From NCBI GenBank assembly GCA_002716585.1, contig PBBL01000081.1:62001-126000 (forward strand): a stretch of 64,000 nucleotides of DNA, written 5' to 3'. The position numbers were made by a program, and so were the translations under genes. Positions 50,201-57,445 of the stretch are shown here, in pieces (position 1 is the stretch's first letter; each line of letters begins with the position of its first letter). The stretch comes from Myxococcales bacterium. Its GTDB lineage: Bacteria; Myxococcota_A; Bradymonadia; Bradymonadales; GCA-2716585. The notes below the pieces were generated by a model. It made no database searches, was not told the origin of the DNA, and worked only from the letters and a program-made list of their open reading frames with translations.

Positions 50201-50240
50201 GGTGGACGTCTACCGGCTCTCCTACCTGGATCAGGCGTGA
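44211..50240 (+). CDS. Giant fusion: IMPase-like + ADP-ribosylglycohydrolase + Fe-S nuclease + SF1 helicase
   Basis: 2009 residues in one frame. (1) An N-terminal region of about 80 residues is unassigned. (2) Inositol-monophosphatase-fold domain, about 95-360: metal ligands EE at 160-161, DPNDGT (D180, D183) and PFDVAAG (D309). (3) ADP-ribosylglycohydrolase (DraG) domain, about 390-730: GAVTGDALG (D406), PTDTTES (D446), NGALIRLAPLAV, GGDADANAAVTGALLG (D653, D655). (4) Cas4/Dna2/AddB-like PD-(D/E)XK nuclease, about 755-1010: D884, then DVKRG (D904, K906), with cysteines at 769, 994, 997 and 1003 spaced like a 4Fe-4S cluster. (5) UPF1/Dna2-type SF1 helicase: GPPGTGKT (K1576), VIDEAS (D1688, E1689), LNVSITRARAK. 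The start was chosen at the ATG before MDVIIKESF; the frame extends to 44004 over promoter-like sequence. The C-terminal half resembles Dna2. It converges on mcrBC, which suggests defence or repair. Confidence 0.85.
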   Translation: MDVIIKESFTASIQVLEPGQQGAVKHLAFDLQLESDAQRAARLVPLLEERGYWKIKATPRTWVVVHLSEETFALCYAAAEEDILPWLKLEVLSHRPSEYQAALDVAVHAAREAGRRLRQEFHRPGGPRGDGHKEPIDREVETLIRAQIDRAFPRHGIVSEESPEENRAPEDPEGHTWLIDPNDGTSGFHQGYRGASVSIALLRDGVPVLGVIYAYAAPDGEGDLLAWAEGCGPMTRNGEVVRRRPWAATLNEGSVVMVSHLADTRALANARCVHPARYRTIPGIAYRLALVAAGEGEVGVSIAGSRPFDVAAGHALLRSQGGELVGVGGAPITYTRDGGGEVGACAGGSPELAAWLLERPWSVVLNAADCVTEPLDLTPPLQGSPAYDDGMLDRAVGALCGAVTGDALGSLVSFQTPASILRRFPSGLHELHPNTTWGTLAGQPTDTTESLLALARALVAEGGFDEEAIARAYVWWYRTRPFDMDRVTERVLEALSEVGVEERGLAALARQEAGHQADKQGNGALIRLAPLAVAGHRVGPQVVASWAVADTSLTHAHPVCRDASVVLAVAMAHAIATGRGPADVYAYAKHKAQELSLHRNVVRTLENAGTRAPRDYTHRANWVLVALQNAFHQLVFAPDVEQGVIDTVMRGGDADANAAVTGALLGSVYGHKGLPERWRRLVLTCRPLEGLDGVSRPRPRAFWPVDLTVLAERLLALGEDGQRGDGQEVQPGTRIRSSRRLKRSVVPRRPDAPFRTSPSAVARYFFLDCARFFRFKSTREADRVKQGLPGKRFDRGPLMRELVSDGYRWEEAVLERYLKGRVAIPAGSGPIHTRNFTIRDTLGLLHTEPAGRFIYQGMLRPPPEFYKAYELDPTLLEFSDNYPDLIAVMEDPKRPGGRLFRILDVKRGISLRSTYTVQILLYAMILDQIIRAEGIEDARVDMEHGGVWLGMSEEPEPCDLTSIRPHVLRFLRKDMPGILQAEVGEVPWHVYFRCEWCDYFKHCRQEMREGDDVSRVSHLTSFAKRFLVEQADVRTVGELKGFLEGDEAVEVLSQCASLSGQRHHLRSRVEALHGGEVMLYGTSSSALARPTQRDVYIYLTLQNEPLHRTTYMAGMMINANTGVPPAVLGSEEEATRPAVFVARTPEDADAVRREFVRRLYEALRRVHDYNAVRSERDQLSLQLFVHTWSERDLLVKALLESLDEPELAQAAMALLLHIQGPELMEADDHPEEPVSHPVVTLLGAVARLMALPVEVSYTLPEVMEALGCRYTYHRSSEFHFPLGHGLRADPIISAWLHGKAENVERVRKQGESLLFAIRSLMWTLRDKAMDHLFAWPPRFVFPTVEQIKDPLLSRLAFFARYESYMRCLQVRGPRLESLVAQRQNGTVIELEALDDQVMRVIAPAVELSANDFSNWILVPDTPEGHQAQLTFDDYRYRRTAWRWAPHESRAVVGLVSVLSDELGFTSHVRLLFYSEFRGQPPKRGERYLLYPRFQDFNTDRVVNFLKKLDRIGPGLFLELLRDPVAASSERLLPAEIEETAQAQEEALKLTPSKIEAYRAIRERRMMAVWGPPGTGKTHFLASVILGLASAYARHGRPFRVLVTAFTHAAIENLLARITELEQKRPELSCGLRLGKAASWYGTEHGEQVAVKEMSGWLDQGGCLVLGATVYACLKVYDEIPDFDLVVIDEASQVRVPEASIPASKVAPDGRLVLAGDHFQLAPIVVGSYPEPDEGQPVLHRSVFEAVQSMAVGDDGLVRQLLENFRMNSTLTNTAARLLYPDYTCIDEDTANQRIAIDMPEDLDPLLEACLDPEHPLVLVVLRGVVAARENPIEASLVADLVLTLREGLHAGDGHPYGDDASFFRDGVFVVSPHHSQIRLIRRELAARRVWSAAPFVDTVDKMQGQEAEAVIVSYGVSDAEFAMMEADFIYGLNRLNVSITRARAKTIVCLPQPLLDASPQVLETREAAQGLAFMRRLSELVEEHGDRLEFSLGDGVEVDVYRLSYLDQA

Positions 50241-50262
50241 AGATCCGAATGTCTCTTTTTTC
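50229..50262 (+). terminator. Weak intrinsic terminator after the fusion gene
   Basis: GGATC/GATCC (50229-50233 with 50243-50247) is followed by six T's at 50257-50262. The stem is short and partly inside the coding end. The rest of the gap to mcrC (50263-50369) is AT-rich with a 9-mer repeat. Confidence 0.3.
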
Positions 50263-50369
50263 CTATTGAAGCCTTTGTACACACCAGTTGATGCATGAAC
50301 CATCAGGTCAATGGGATAAGATGATGTCTTGACTGGAGCGTGCGCGTTATTCACGCTTCATGCATGAAT

Positions 50370-51593
50370 TCACATGGACTCAAGCAGTGAAGCGAGCATG
50401 CGGTGACCGTTGTGGTCGAGGTCACCGCTGAGGGGAAACGCGAGGCGTTGGATGCGCACGTCTCCGACGTGGATGTCGAAGGGCTGTTCAAACGCGAGAG
50501 GGTAGATCAGGAAGGCGCGGCGGCAGGAGAGGCTCTGGGCGTAGGCGACGAGCTGGGCGAGGTCTTCGGAGGAGGGGCGCTCGGCGTCTTTGTACTTGGT
50601 GTCGAGGACGCCGAGGACCTGACCGGTGCCGAGGTCGTAGAGGACGAGGTCGATATTGAAGTAGACGTGGGTGCGTCGGTCGACGTCGACGCGCTGCTGG
50701 GCGCGGATCGCGAGGTGTTCGGGGAGGTGTGTGGAAAACCAGGCGGCGACGAACTGCTCAAAGAGCCGGTCCATGTGGACGAGGAAGGGCAGGGTGGGGT
50801 GGTCGCCGCGCTCGTGCTGCGGGCCGCTGTGGGCGAGGAAGAAGCGACAGAGGGCGTGGAGCGGGGCGTAATCCTGGTTCATGCGGTGGTAGCTTCGTTG
50901 CACGCAGTCGGCGGGGGAGAAGGGCTTGAGGGTGACGGCGTTTCGGAGGGTGCGCCACGCGCGCCCAACGACGGTGTGGCTGCGGGGGCCGCAGAGCCCG
51001 CTGTGGGCGATGGTGTAGAGGGTCCAGGCGAGTATCTGGTTGTCTTCGACGTCGACGGTGCTGCGCTGGATCTGGCAGCGGGGCGGGACGGCCCAGGGGC
51101 GGCGGGCGAGGTCGTTGAGTTCAATGCGGCCGCGAACGCAGTGGCCGTCGCTGCGTTGAGAGACGAAGGCGCGGTGAAACCCCTTACGGCTGCGTTCGAG
51201 GACCTTGCGGGCGAGTATGAGCGCGAGCTGCTCGTAGACCTCGGGGAGATCTTCGCAGTGGATCAGGTCGTCCAGGAAGCGAACGCTGCGAAGGTGGTAG
51301 GCGTATTCGAGCATCCGAAACAGGTTGCTGATCTCGACCTTGGGGGCGATGTGAAGCATCAAGCCCGATGGCAGCGGGATCGTCCCAACCCAGCCGAGGG
51401 CGCGCAGCTCCCAGCCGCCCTGCGTCTTGGGTGAGGGGAACTCCACGGCGACCTGGGCGCTGTAATGGCGCCAGAGGTGTTCGCCGACTTCGGCGGGCAG
51501 GTGTTTCACGTGAAACCATGCCGGAGAGCGTTCCGTGAGCCTCAGCGTCCTGGTGTTCAGGCGATGAGGATCTGTGAGGCGACGCTCTCCCAC
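50370..51593 (-). CDS. mcrC: McrC-type nuclease subunit
   Basis: 407 residues. The McrC family N-terminal region (LRLTER, then GGWELRALGWVGTIPL) precedes a C-terminal PD-(D/E)XK nuclease domain with VLDTKYKD (D331, K333) and an upstream Asp in NIDLVLYD. With McrB it would cut DNA, classically at modified cytosines. The start is GTG at 51593, supported by GAGAGG upstream, and lies inside the end of mcrB (37-bp overlap). A full parS core is embedded in frame near the start, encoding part of WFHVKH. Confidence 0.88.
   Translation of the reverse strand: MGERRLTDPHRLNTRTLRLTERSPAWFHVKHLPAEVGEHLWRHYSAQVAVEFPSPKTQGGWELRALGWVGTIPLPSGLMLHIAPKVEISNLFRMLEYAYHLRSVRFLDDLIHCEDLPEVYEQLALILARKVLERSRKGFHRAFVSQRSDGHCVRGRIELNDLARRPWAVPPRCQIQRSTVDVEDNQILAWTLYTIAHSGLCGPRSHTVVGRAWRTLRNAVTLKPFSPADCVQRSYHRMNQDYAPLHALCRFFLAHSGPQHERGDHPTLPFLVHMDRLFEQFVAAWFSTHLPEHLAIRAQQRVDVDRRTHVYFNIDLVLYDLGTGQVLGVLDTKYKDAERPSSEDLAQLVAYAQSLSCRRAFLIYPLAFEQPFDIHVGDVRIQRLAFPLSGDLDHNGHRMLASLLESM
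51502..51517. other. parS: parS site 6, inside mcrC
   Basis: TGTTTCACGTGAAACC carries the intact core. It falls within the N-terminal coding region of mcrC. On the minus strand it reads as codons for part of Trp-Phe-His-Val-Lys-His. Confidence 0.82.
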
Positions 51594-54298
51594 CGAAACC
51601 TCTCAAGCTTATCGGGTTGATCAAAGAAGAACTCTTCGAGGTAGGGCTCGATCTCCATGCGCCAGACGTCCTCCAGCTCGTCTTGAAGCCGCTGGCGGAG
51701 GAAGAAGGAGATCCCGACCTCGTAGTGGCGGTCGCCGATCGCCTGGTTGAGGGCCTTGAGGGTCGCGATCAGCCCCCCCACGAAGAACCCGGTGTTGGCG
51801 TGGTATCGGCGCAGGACCTCGTAGTTGGGTCGGAGGTTCAGAAACACAAAGCGGCGTCGCAGCGCGTAATCCACCAGGGCGATGGAGCGATCGGCGGTGT
51901 TCATGGTCCCAATCAGGCGCACGTTGCCCGGAATCCGAAATGGACCACCTCCCGCGAGGGGGATCTCGCGGTCGCGGTACTCCAGGAGGTACATCAGCTC
52001 GCCGAACACGCGGGAGAGGTCGGCCCGGTTGATCTCATCAATGATCAGGACACACCGTCCGTCTCGGGCCGCGGCCTTTTCACAGAACCTCAGGAGGCGA
52101 CCCGGGACCATCGCGTACTTCAGGACGCCGTCGGTGCCCACGCTGGGCCGGATCCCCTGGATGAAGTCCTCGTAGCTGTACGCCGGGTGGAACTGCACCA
52201 GCTCCGCGAACCCGGAGCCCCCATCGACGAGCTGCTGGGCCAACAGCTCGGCGAGGTAGGTCTTCCCCGTCCCGGGCGGCCCGTAGATGATCGCCTGCCC
52301 TTTGCGCTCGATCGCGTCCACCCAGCGGGAGAGCTGCTCGGCGCTCAAGCCGGTGATGTGGGCGATCTCGCTCAGCGGCTTGCGGGGCTCGGCTTCCTCC
52401 TCCGCCTCCTCGGTGAGGGTCGCTTCGCCCAGGTGTTCGCTGATCGCGAGCAGCGGGTCGTCGTCCACGGCCAACAAGACCAGCACAAACAGGCGCTCAT
52501 ACAGATCCAGGATCGCCCGTATCATCGGGTCGGTCCCCAACCGAACCGCCTCGCCGCGCGGGATCTCGACAGCGACGCGGACCCCGTGCTGTTCGGGGTC
52601 TGCGAGCCACTCGTGCCAGGTCGGTCGGGAGTCGCCTGACCCCTCAGGCGCCGTCCGCGCGCCCCAGGTGAGCTGTTTGTCGTGGAACACGCCCTCCAAC
52701 AGCTGCCCCAGGAGCGCCTGGTGCCGTTGGCAGTTGTCCACAAAGCGCGCCTGGATCGACTCGGCGTACTCGCCGATGTCAAAGCCGAACTCCAACGCCT
52801 CGTGATCGATCCGCATGTACAGCTGGGCGGACGCGATCCGCTTGCTCCCCCGCGGATAGAAGGCGCCCCAATAATGATCCCAGGCGCCCCCTCGCCCGAA
52901 GTCGTTCTTGAGGATCCGGCCAAACAGCCCCTCCGTGGTCTCCATCACCTCCTGAATCGGGACGGGCAGCAGCTCGCCGATCTTGAGGAAGACCTGTTGG
53001 AAGGGCCACTCGATGTGGCGGCGGAACGACTCCTTGTGCGCGAGGTAGATCTGCTTGGTGGGCTCGTCGTGCAGGGCGTCGAGCAGATCAAAGCTGTGTT
53101 CGGTGAAGGGGAACTCGAGGTGCCTGCCGCTGCCGGGCTGGGTGTCGGGGAGGGCGGCGGGCTCGGCGCTCTGGATGCGCTCGAACCGAGGCTGCGTCAG
53201 ACGCGCCAGGGGCTGCTTCCAGCTCTTGCCCGGGATCGAGCGGGCGGTCAGATCATCCCAGCGGACCGGGATCCGATGCCCCCAGGTCGTGTCGGGCCTA
53301 TAATAATAGTTACCCACCACCGTCCCGATCCCCAGGATGTTGGCGTCTCCGTAGTTGGCGACGACGCGGTCGCCCTCGTGGATCTGGGAGCGAAACCTCC
53401 AGACCTGCTCCAGCTCCTTCTGGCGACTCGCGGTCGTGACGTCCTCCAGCAGGTCGGTCCGGCGCGCGACGAACTCGTCATGATCAAGGAGGCTCAGGTC
53501 GCCCAGCTCCTCCCAACCCATCGCGACGAACCCCTCATCGCGCCACGCGTCCCACCCGCGCGGATCCTCGCCCAGCGCGATCCGCCAGGCGCGGGGAGAT
53601 TGCAGCGGCTCGCCGCGCAGCTCGACCCGCCACCAGCAGAACATCCCAAAGAGATCGTCAGGGCGGACGTCGCTCAACTGCTCCGGCGCGAGGACGTCGC
53701 CCAGCGAGGCCAGCGCTTCGCGGTGCGCGGCCTGGACCTCGGGGTAGGCGCGGAGCGTGTTTCGAAGGCGATCGTTGAGCAGGTGACCGACGACGTCTCG
53801 CGTGGACGCGTTGATGATCGGGAACGCGTCGGGCGAGAGCGCGTTGAGGATCGGAGAGAGCAGATCGGAGGTGAGGCAGCGGGCGATGGGGGAGGCGGCG
53901 AGGGAGCGGCAAGAGGACTCAAAGCGCTCGGGCTGTGTGACGCAGCGCTCGATGAAGTCGATGAGCAGGGTGGTCAGCTCATCCCAGTCGAGCGCGTCGC
54001 TTCGGGCGTTGTTCTGAAGCGCGGTCCGAGCCTCACCGCGGAGCGTGGGTTGTACATGAACCCAGGCGCCCTGCTCCAGGTTGCGGGTCGAGTCGGGGTG
54101 AGGGAACAGCTTGAGCAGCGCGAGGTCGACGGCGGCAGGGGTGCCGCGTGCTTCAAGCGTGCGCTCCCAGCCCTGGCGGCCGCTGGCGCGGGTCCTGGGG
54201 AGGAGATCGGCGTGACGCCGCCCCGGGGGTGAGGAGGCGAACTCCTTGAGGAAGCTCTTGAAGTGACTTGTGAACTCGTCTTTTTTACGCGTGTCCAT
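51557..54298 (-). CDS. mcrB: McrB-type AAA+ restriction subunit
   Basis: 913 residues. The N-terminal half carries a helical region (IINASTRDVVGHLL). An EVE/PUA-like segment follows (WDAWRDEGFVAMGWEELGDL; GDRVVANYGDANILGIGTVV), then a DUF2461-like region (LKNDFGRGGAWDHYWGAFYP). The AAA+ domain has IIYGPPGTGKTY (K679), VLIIDEINRADLSR and the McrB hallmark IGTMNTADRSIALVDYALRR. EVE-like modules in such proteins read modified bases, so the target is probably modified or foreign DNA. The ATG at 54298 begins MDTRKKDEF; the frame extends to 54340. mcrC overlaps its 3' end. Confidence 0.88.
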   Translation of the reverse strand: MDTRKKDEFTSHFKSFLKEFASSPPGRRHADLLPRTRASGRQGWERTLEARGTPAAVDLALLKLFPHPDSTRNLEQGAWVHVQPTLRGEARTALQNNARSDALDWDELTTLLIDFIERCVTQPERFESSCRSLAASPIARCLTSDLLSPILNALSPDAFPIINASTRDVVGHLLNDRLRNTLRAYPEVQAAHREALASLGDVLAPEQLSDVRPDDLFGMFCWWRVELRGEPLQSPRAWRIALGEDPRGWDAWRDEGFVAMGWEELGDLSLLDHDEFVARRTDLLEDVTTASRQKELEQVWRFRSQIHEGDRVVANYGDANILGIGTVVGNYYYRPDTTWGHRIPVRWDDLTARSIPGKSWKQPLARLTQPRFERIQSAEPAALPDTQPGSGRHLEFPFTEHSFDLLDALHDEPTKQIYLAHKESFRRHIEWPFQQVFLKIGELLPVPIQEVMETTEGLFGRILKNDFGRGGAWDHYWGAFYPRGSKRIASAQLYMRIDHEALEFGFDIGEYAESIQARFVDNCQRHQALLGQLLEGVFHDKQLTWGARTAPEGSGDSRPTWHEWLADPEQHGVRVAVEIPRGEAVRLGTDPMIRAILDLYERLFVLVLLAVDDDPLLAISEHLGEATLTEEAEEEAEPRKPLSEIAHITGLSAEQLSRWVDAIERKGQAIIYGPPGTGKTYLAELLAQQLVDGGSGFAELVQFHPAYSYEDFIQGIRPSVGTDGVLKYAMVPGRLLRFCEKAAARDGRCVLIIDEINRADLSRVFGELMYLLEYRDREIPLAGGGPFRIPGNVRLIGTMNTADRSIALVDYALRRRFVFLNLRPNYEVLRRYHANTGFFVGGLIATLKALNQAIGDRHYEVGISFFLRQRLQDELEDVWRMEIEPYLEEFFFDQPDKLERFRWESVASQILIA

Positions 54299-54644
54299 GT
54301 CCCGTGCCTGGCGCGCTGGCCCTTCATCGCAGGCCGCCACATCCTACCACGCGGCAGATCGCGGTAACAGAGCGGCGAGTGCGATGGTCGCGACCTTCGC
54401 AGCGGAAGGAGGGTGGGGCGACGTGGTGGATCAGGGAGGAACTTGCGGGATGGGCAGGCCGATCTATGCTCGTGCCATGGCAGAGAACAAACGCTCAGCA
54501 GGTTGCGCCTGGTCTTTCCGTCTGGATTGGCTTGTTTAATGGTCGGGTCTTTATGTAAGCCAATTGAGGCGGAGCATGGCGACGCCCTTTCTTTCGGGGG
54601 GCGGCGCGATATGATGTGTCCGGGTCCGAGCCTCTTGAGGTGAG
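54299..54644. other. Divergent intergenic region, no gene
   Basis: 346 bp between mcrB (leftward) and the PBP lipoprotein (rightward), less GC-rich than the coding sequence. TATGAT at 54610-54615 could be the -10 box of the rightward gene, but there is no matching -35. No hairpin or known regulatory RNA is recognised. Confidence 0.4.
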
Positions 54645-55502
54645 ATGGGTTACCGGTGGACAGGTCTGGTGTGTTGGGTGGTCGCGGTGTGGGTGAGCGG
54701 GCTGGCGTGCCAGAACGCGGAGGTCAGCGAGCGTCCACCGAGCGAAGAGGGTGAGTGCCGTCTGGCAATGGAGCGGCCTGCGTCGCTGGTGGTGGCGGGG
54801 TCGGGTTCGAACCTGGCGTTGATGGAGGCGCTGGTTGAGCGCTATCGGGAGGAGAACCCGTGGGAGGAGGTCTGGATCCCGGAGAGCATCGGGACGCGGG
54901 GGGCGGTGAGGGCGGTCAAGGATGGGGCCGTGGACGTGGGCCTCGCGTCGAGGCCGCTCCGTGAGGAGGAGCTGGGCGATGGGGTGTTGGTGGCGATCCC
55001 GCTCGCTCAATCGCCGGTGGTGTTGGCCGCTCACCCGTCGGTGAAGGCGGTGGACGTGAGCCGCTCAGACCTGATCAAGCTCTACCAGGGCGAGGATCCG
55101 CGGTGGTCGGAGAAGCTCCGGGCGATCCCGCTGTTGCGCGAGTCGGGCGACAGCGGGAACCTGGCGATCTCGCGGATCGACCCGGAGCTGTTCAAGGCGA
55201 TGGAGCGAGCGCGGAGCCTGCGCCTGGGCGCGGTGCTGCACACCGATCAGGAGATGCGCGACACGCTGCTGAAGCTCCCCGGGGCGTGTGGGTTCATCGA
55301 TGAGGGGATCCTCAAACTTGAGCGGCTGCCGCTGGTGGTGTTGCCGATCCGAGACGGGCGCGGCGAGGTGAGCAAGCAGCTGTTGATGCTGGCGCGGCGC
55401 GATCGGTCGGACAACGTGCAGAACTTCGTGGAGTTCGTGAACGCCCCGGCGCAGGACGACATCTTTGAGCGGGGAGGGTACCGGCGTGCCGCTCGACCCT
55501 GA
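54645..55502 (+). CDS. PstS-like substrate-binding lipoprotein
   Basis: 285 residues. The signal ends in SGLAC. A periplasmic binding protein fold of the PstS/PBP-like type follows: VVAGSGSNLALMEALVERYR, SIGTRGAVRAVKDGAVDVGL, and the conserved serine-rich ligand loop LRESGDSGNLAISR. No pst transporter genes are nearby. The gene overlaps a histidine kinase by 17 bp, so it probably supplies the sensed ligand (phosphate, an oxyanion or another small molecule) rather than feeding a permease. GAGGTGAG precedes the ATG. Confidence 0.82.
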   Translation: MGYRWTGLVCWVVAVWVSGLACQNAEVSERPPSEEGECRLAMERPASLVVAGSGSNLALMEALVERYREENPWEEVWIPESIGTRGAVRAVKDGAVDVGLASRPLREEELGDGVLVAIPLAQSPVVLAAHPSVKAVDVSRSDLIKLYQGEDPRWSEKLRAIPLLRESGDSGNLAISRIDPELFKAMERARSLRLGAVLHTDQEMRDTLLKLPGACGFIDEGILKLERLPLVVLPIRDGRGEVSKQLLMLARRDRSDNVQNFVEFVNAPAQDDIFERGGYRRAARP

Positions 55503-56787
55503 TGAGATGAGCGCCGATTCGGGGGCCACGCCCTCGGTGTGGGCCGAGGGGCCAGGGCTGGCGGACTCGTTCGCGGCCTGGATGCTGCCGATGGCGGGCT
55601 TCGCGGGGCTGGTCGTGGCGATCCTGCCGCCGCTGCTGTACGGGGTGATGGCCTGGGAGCGGCTGGAGCGGCAGGCGTTGGTGCATGCCGAGCACATGGC
55701 GCAGGCGTTGAGCGACGTCGCGCGGCATCAGCCCTACCTGTGGATGTACAACGCGCACAAGGTGCTTGAGGCGACGGCCAGCCACAAGACGATTCAGGAT
55801 CTGGGCGCGGCGCGGATCGTGAAGTGCGACGGGGAGATGTTGTTCTCAAGCCGGGAGCTTGGGTTGGGGAGCGGCGGGATCGACGGGCCGGTGGGGTGGG
55901 CGCCGATTCGGGGGCCGCGCGCGACGGTCGCCTGGGTGAAGGTGACGATGGACAGTCGTCCTCAGGTGAGGGTGGCGCGGCAGATCGGGTTGGGCTCCTT
56001 GTTGATCGGGGTGTTGTTGGGAGGGGCGTTGTTCATCATCCCGACCCGGGTGGTGCGTCGCCAGGCGCGTCAACTGGAGAAGACCCTGACCCGGCTGGAG
56101 GCGACCGAGGCCGAGCTGGTCAAGAGCAACCGCGTGCTTCAGGAGCGGGTGGAGGAGGCGACCCAGGAGCTGAAGGAGCTGTCGCGCCGCGTCGTGTCGA
56201 TCCAGGAGGAGGAGCGGCGGCGGATCGCGCGCGATCTGCACGACGGCCTGGGGCAGATGCTCACCGCGATGCGGTTTGAGCTGGAGCGCCCGGGGGATGA
56301 GGGTGGCGCGTTGGCGTTGAGCCAGCAGGTGTTGACGGAGCTGCGGCGGATTGTCCGAGACCTCAGGCCGGTCGAGCTGGAGGTGATGCCGTTCGTCGAG
56401 GTGTTGCGGAACTACACCGAGCGCTTTGAAGAGAGGACGGGGACGCTCACGTCGTTTCGCGTTCGAGGGGAGATGCGGTTCTCGGATGAGACGGCGGTGT
56501 GCATCCTCCGGGTGGTCCAGGAGGCGTTGACCAACATCAGCCGCCACGCTCAGGCGAGCGAAGTGGGGATCTCCTTGACGTGCGAGGAGGAGCGCGTGAC
56601 CCTTGAGGTGTTCGACGACGGGGTCGGCTTCGATCTGGAAGCACCCTCGGAGGGTCTGGGGCTGCGAAGTATGAAGGAGCGGTTTCGCTTCCTCGGTGGT
56701 ACACTCACCATCGCCGCGGAGCCTGAGAGCGGAACCCGGATCCGGGGAGTCATCCCACTCGAAGAGCCCGTCGATGATTCAACCTGA
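55486..56787 (+). CDS. NarL-family sensor histidine kinase
   Basis: 433 residues. Two transmembrane helices (about 32-53 and 166-187) enclose a sensor loop of about 110 residues. A coiled linker leads to the HisKA_3 H-box ERRRIARDLHDGLGQ (His about 252). The HATPase has ALTNISRHAQA and FDDGVGFDLE. The GTG at 55486 is chosen for GGGAGGGTACCGGC upstream; it overlaps the PBP gene by 17 bp. The response regulator follows after 16 bp. Confidence 0.92.
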   Translation: MPLDPDEMSADSGATPSVWAEGPGLADSFAAWMLPMAGFAGLVVAILPPLLYGVMAWERLERQALVHAEHMAQALSDVARHQPYLWMYNAHKVLEATASHKTIQDLGAARIVKCDGEMLFSSRELGLGSGGIDGPVGWAPIRGPRATVAWVKVTMDSRPQVRVARQIGLGSLLIGVLLGGALFIIPTRVVRRQARQLEKTLTRLEATEAELVKSNRVLQERVEEATQELKELSRRVVSIQEEERRRIARDLHDGLGQMLTAMRFELERPGDEGGALALSQQVLTELRRIVRDLRPVELEVMPFVEVLRNYTERFEERTGTLTSFRVRGEMRFSDETAVCILRVVQEALTNISRHAQASEVGISLTCEEERVTLEVFDDGVGFDLEAPSEGLGLRSMKERFRFLGGTLTIAAEPESGTRIRGVIPLEEPVDDST

Positions 56788-56803
56788 AGCCTGGGGAACG
56801 CCC

Positions 56804-57445
56804 ATGAGCGCTCGTCCCATCCGTGTCCTGCTCGTGGAAGACCATCAGATGGTCCGCGAGGGGTTGTGCTCGTTGTTGGAGTCCACCAATGACATGACGG
56901 TGCTGGCCGAAGCCCACGACGGCGCGGACGCGATCCGCGTGGCCGAGGAGCGAGGCCCGGACGTGGTCGTGATGGACGTCTCGCTGCCGGGGCTCAACGG
57001 CATCGACGCGACCCTGAGGCTCAACCGCCGCCGCCCGGACATCCCGGTCGTGATGCTCTCGATGCACGACGACGCCGCGACCGTGGATCGGGCGCTGCGG
57101 GCCGGGGCGAGGGGCTATGTGCTCAAGGGGGCCGGGGTGGAGTACCTGTGCGACGCCATCCGAGCCGTGTACCAGGGCGAGGTCTACCTGAGCAGCGGCA
57201 TCTCGGATTACATCCTCCAGGGGTACCTCAACAGCGACGACCCCCACACCGACCCGCTCACCGAGCGGGAGCGTGAGGTCCTCCAGCTGATCGCGGAGGG
57301 GTACACGAGCCGCGAGATCGCCGAGCGCCTCGACCTCAAGACCAAGACGGTCCAGAATCACCGCGCCAACATCATGGACAAGTTGGACATTCGAACGACC
57401 GCGGGTCTGGTGCGGTACGCTTTGAGCAACGGCTTGATCAACTGA
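56804..57445 (+). CDS. NarL/FixJ-family response regulator
   Basis: 213 residues. The receiver domain has LLVEDHQMVREG, phospho-acceptor Asp about 58 in VVVMDVSLPG, and the conserved Lys in GYVLKGAG. The C-terminal LuxR-type helix-turn-helix (LTEREREVLQLIAEGYTSRE; KTVQNHRANIMDKL) binds DNA. The ATG at 56804 is used because a shorter leader fits the domain start; the frame extends to 56696 inside the kinase. It is the cognate of the adjacent histidine kinase. Confidence 0.94.
   Translation: MSARPIRVLLVEDHQMVREGLCSLLESTNDMTVLAEAHDGADAIRVAEERGPDVVVMDVSLPGLNGIDATLRLNRRRPDIPVVMLSMHDDAATVDRALRAGARGYVLKGAGVEYLCDAIRAVYQGEVYLSSGISDYILQGYLNSDDPHTDPLTEREREVLQLIAEGYTSREIAERLDLKTKTVQNHRANIMDKLDIRTTAGLVRYALSNGLIN

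Noticed and set aside
50347-50355. DnaA-box-like TTATTCACG
   Set aside because: A single imperfect box in a convergent gap; no cluster of boxes and no dnaA nearby, so it is not evidence for oriC.
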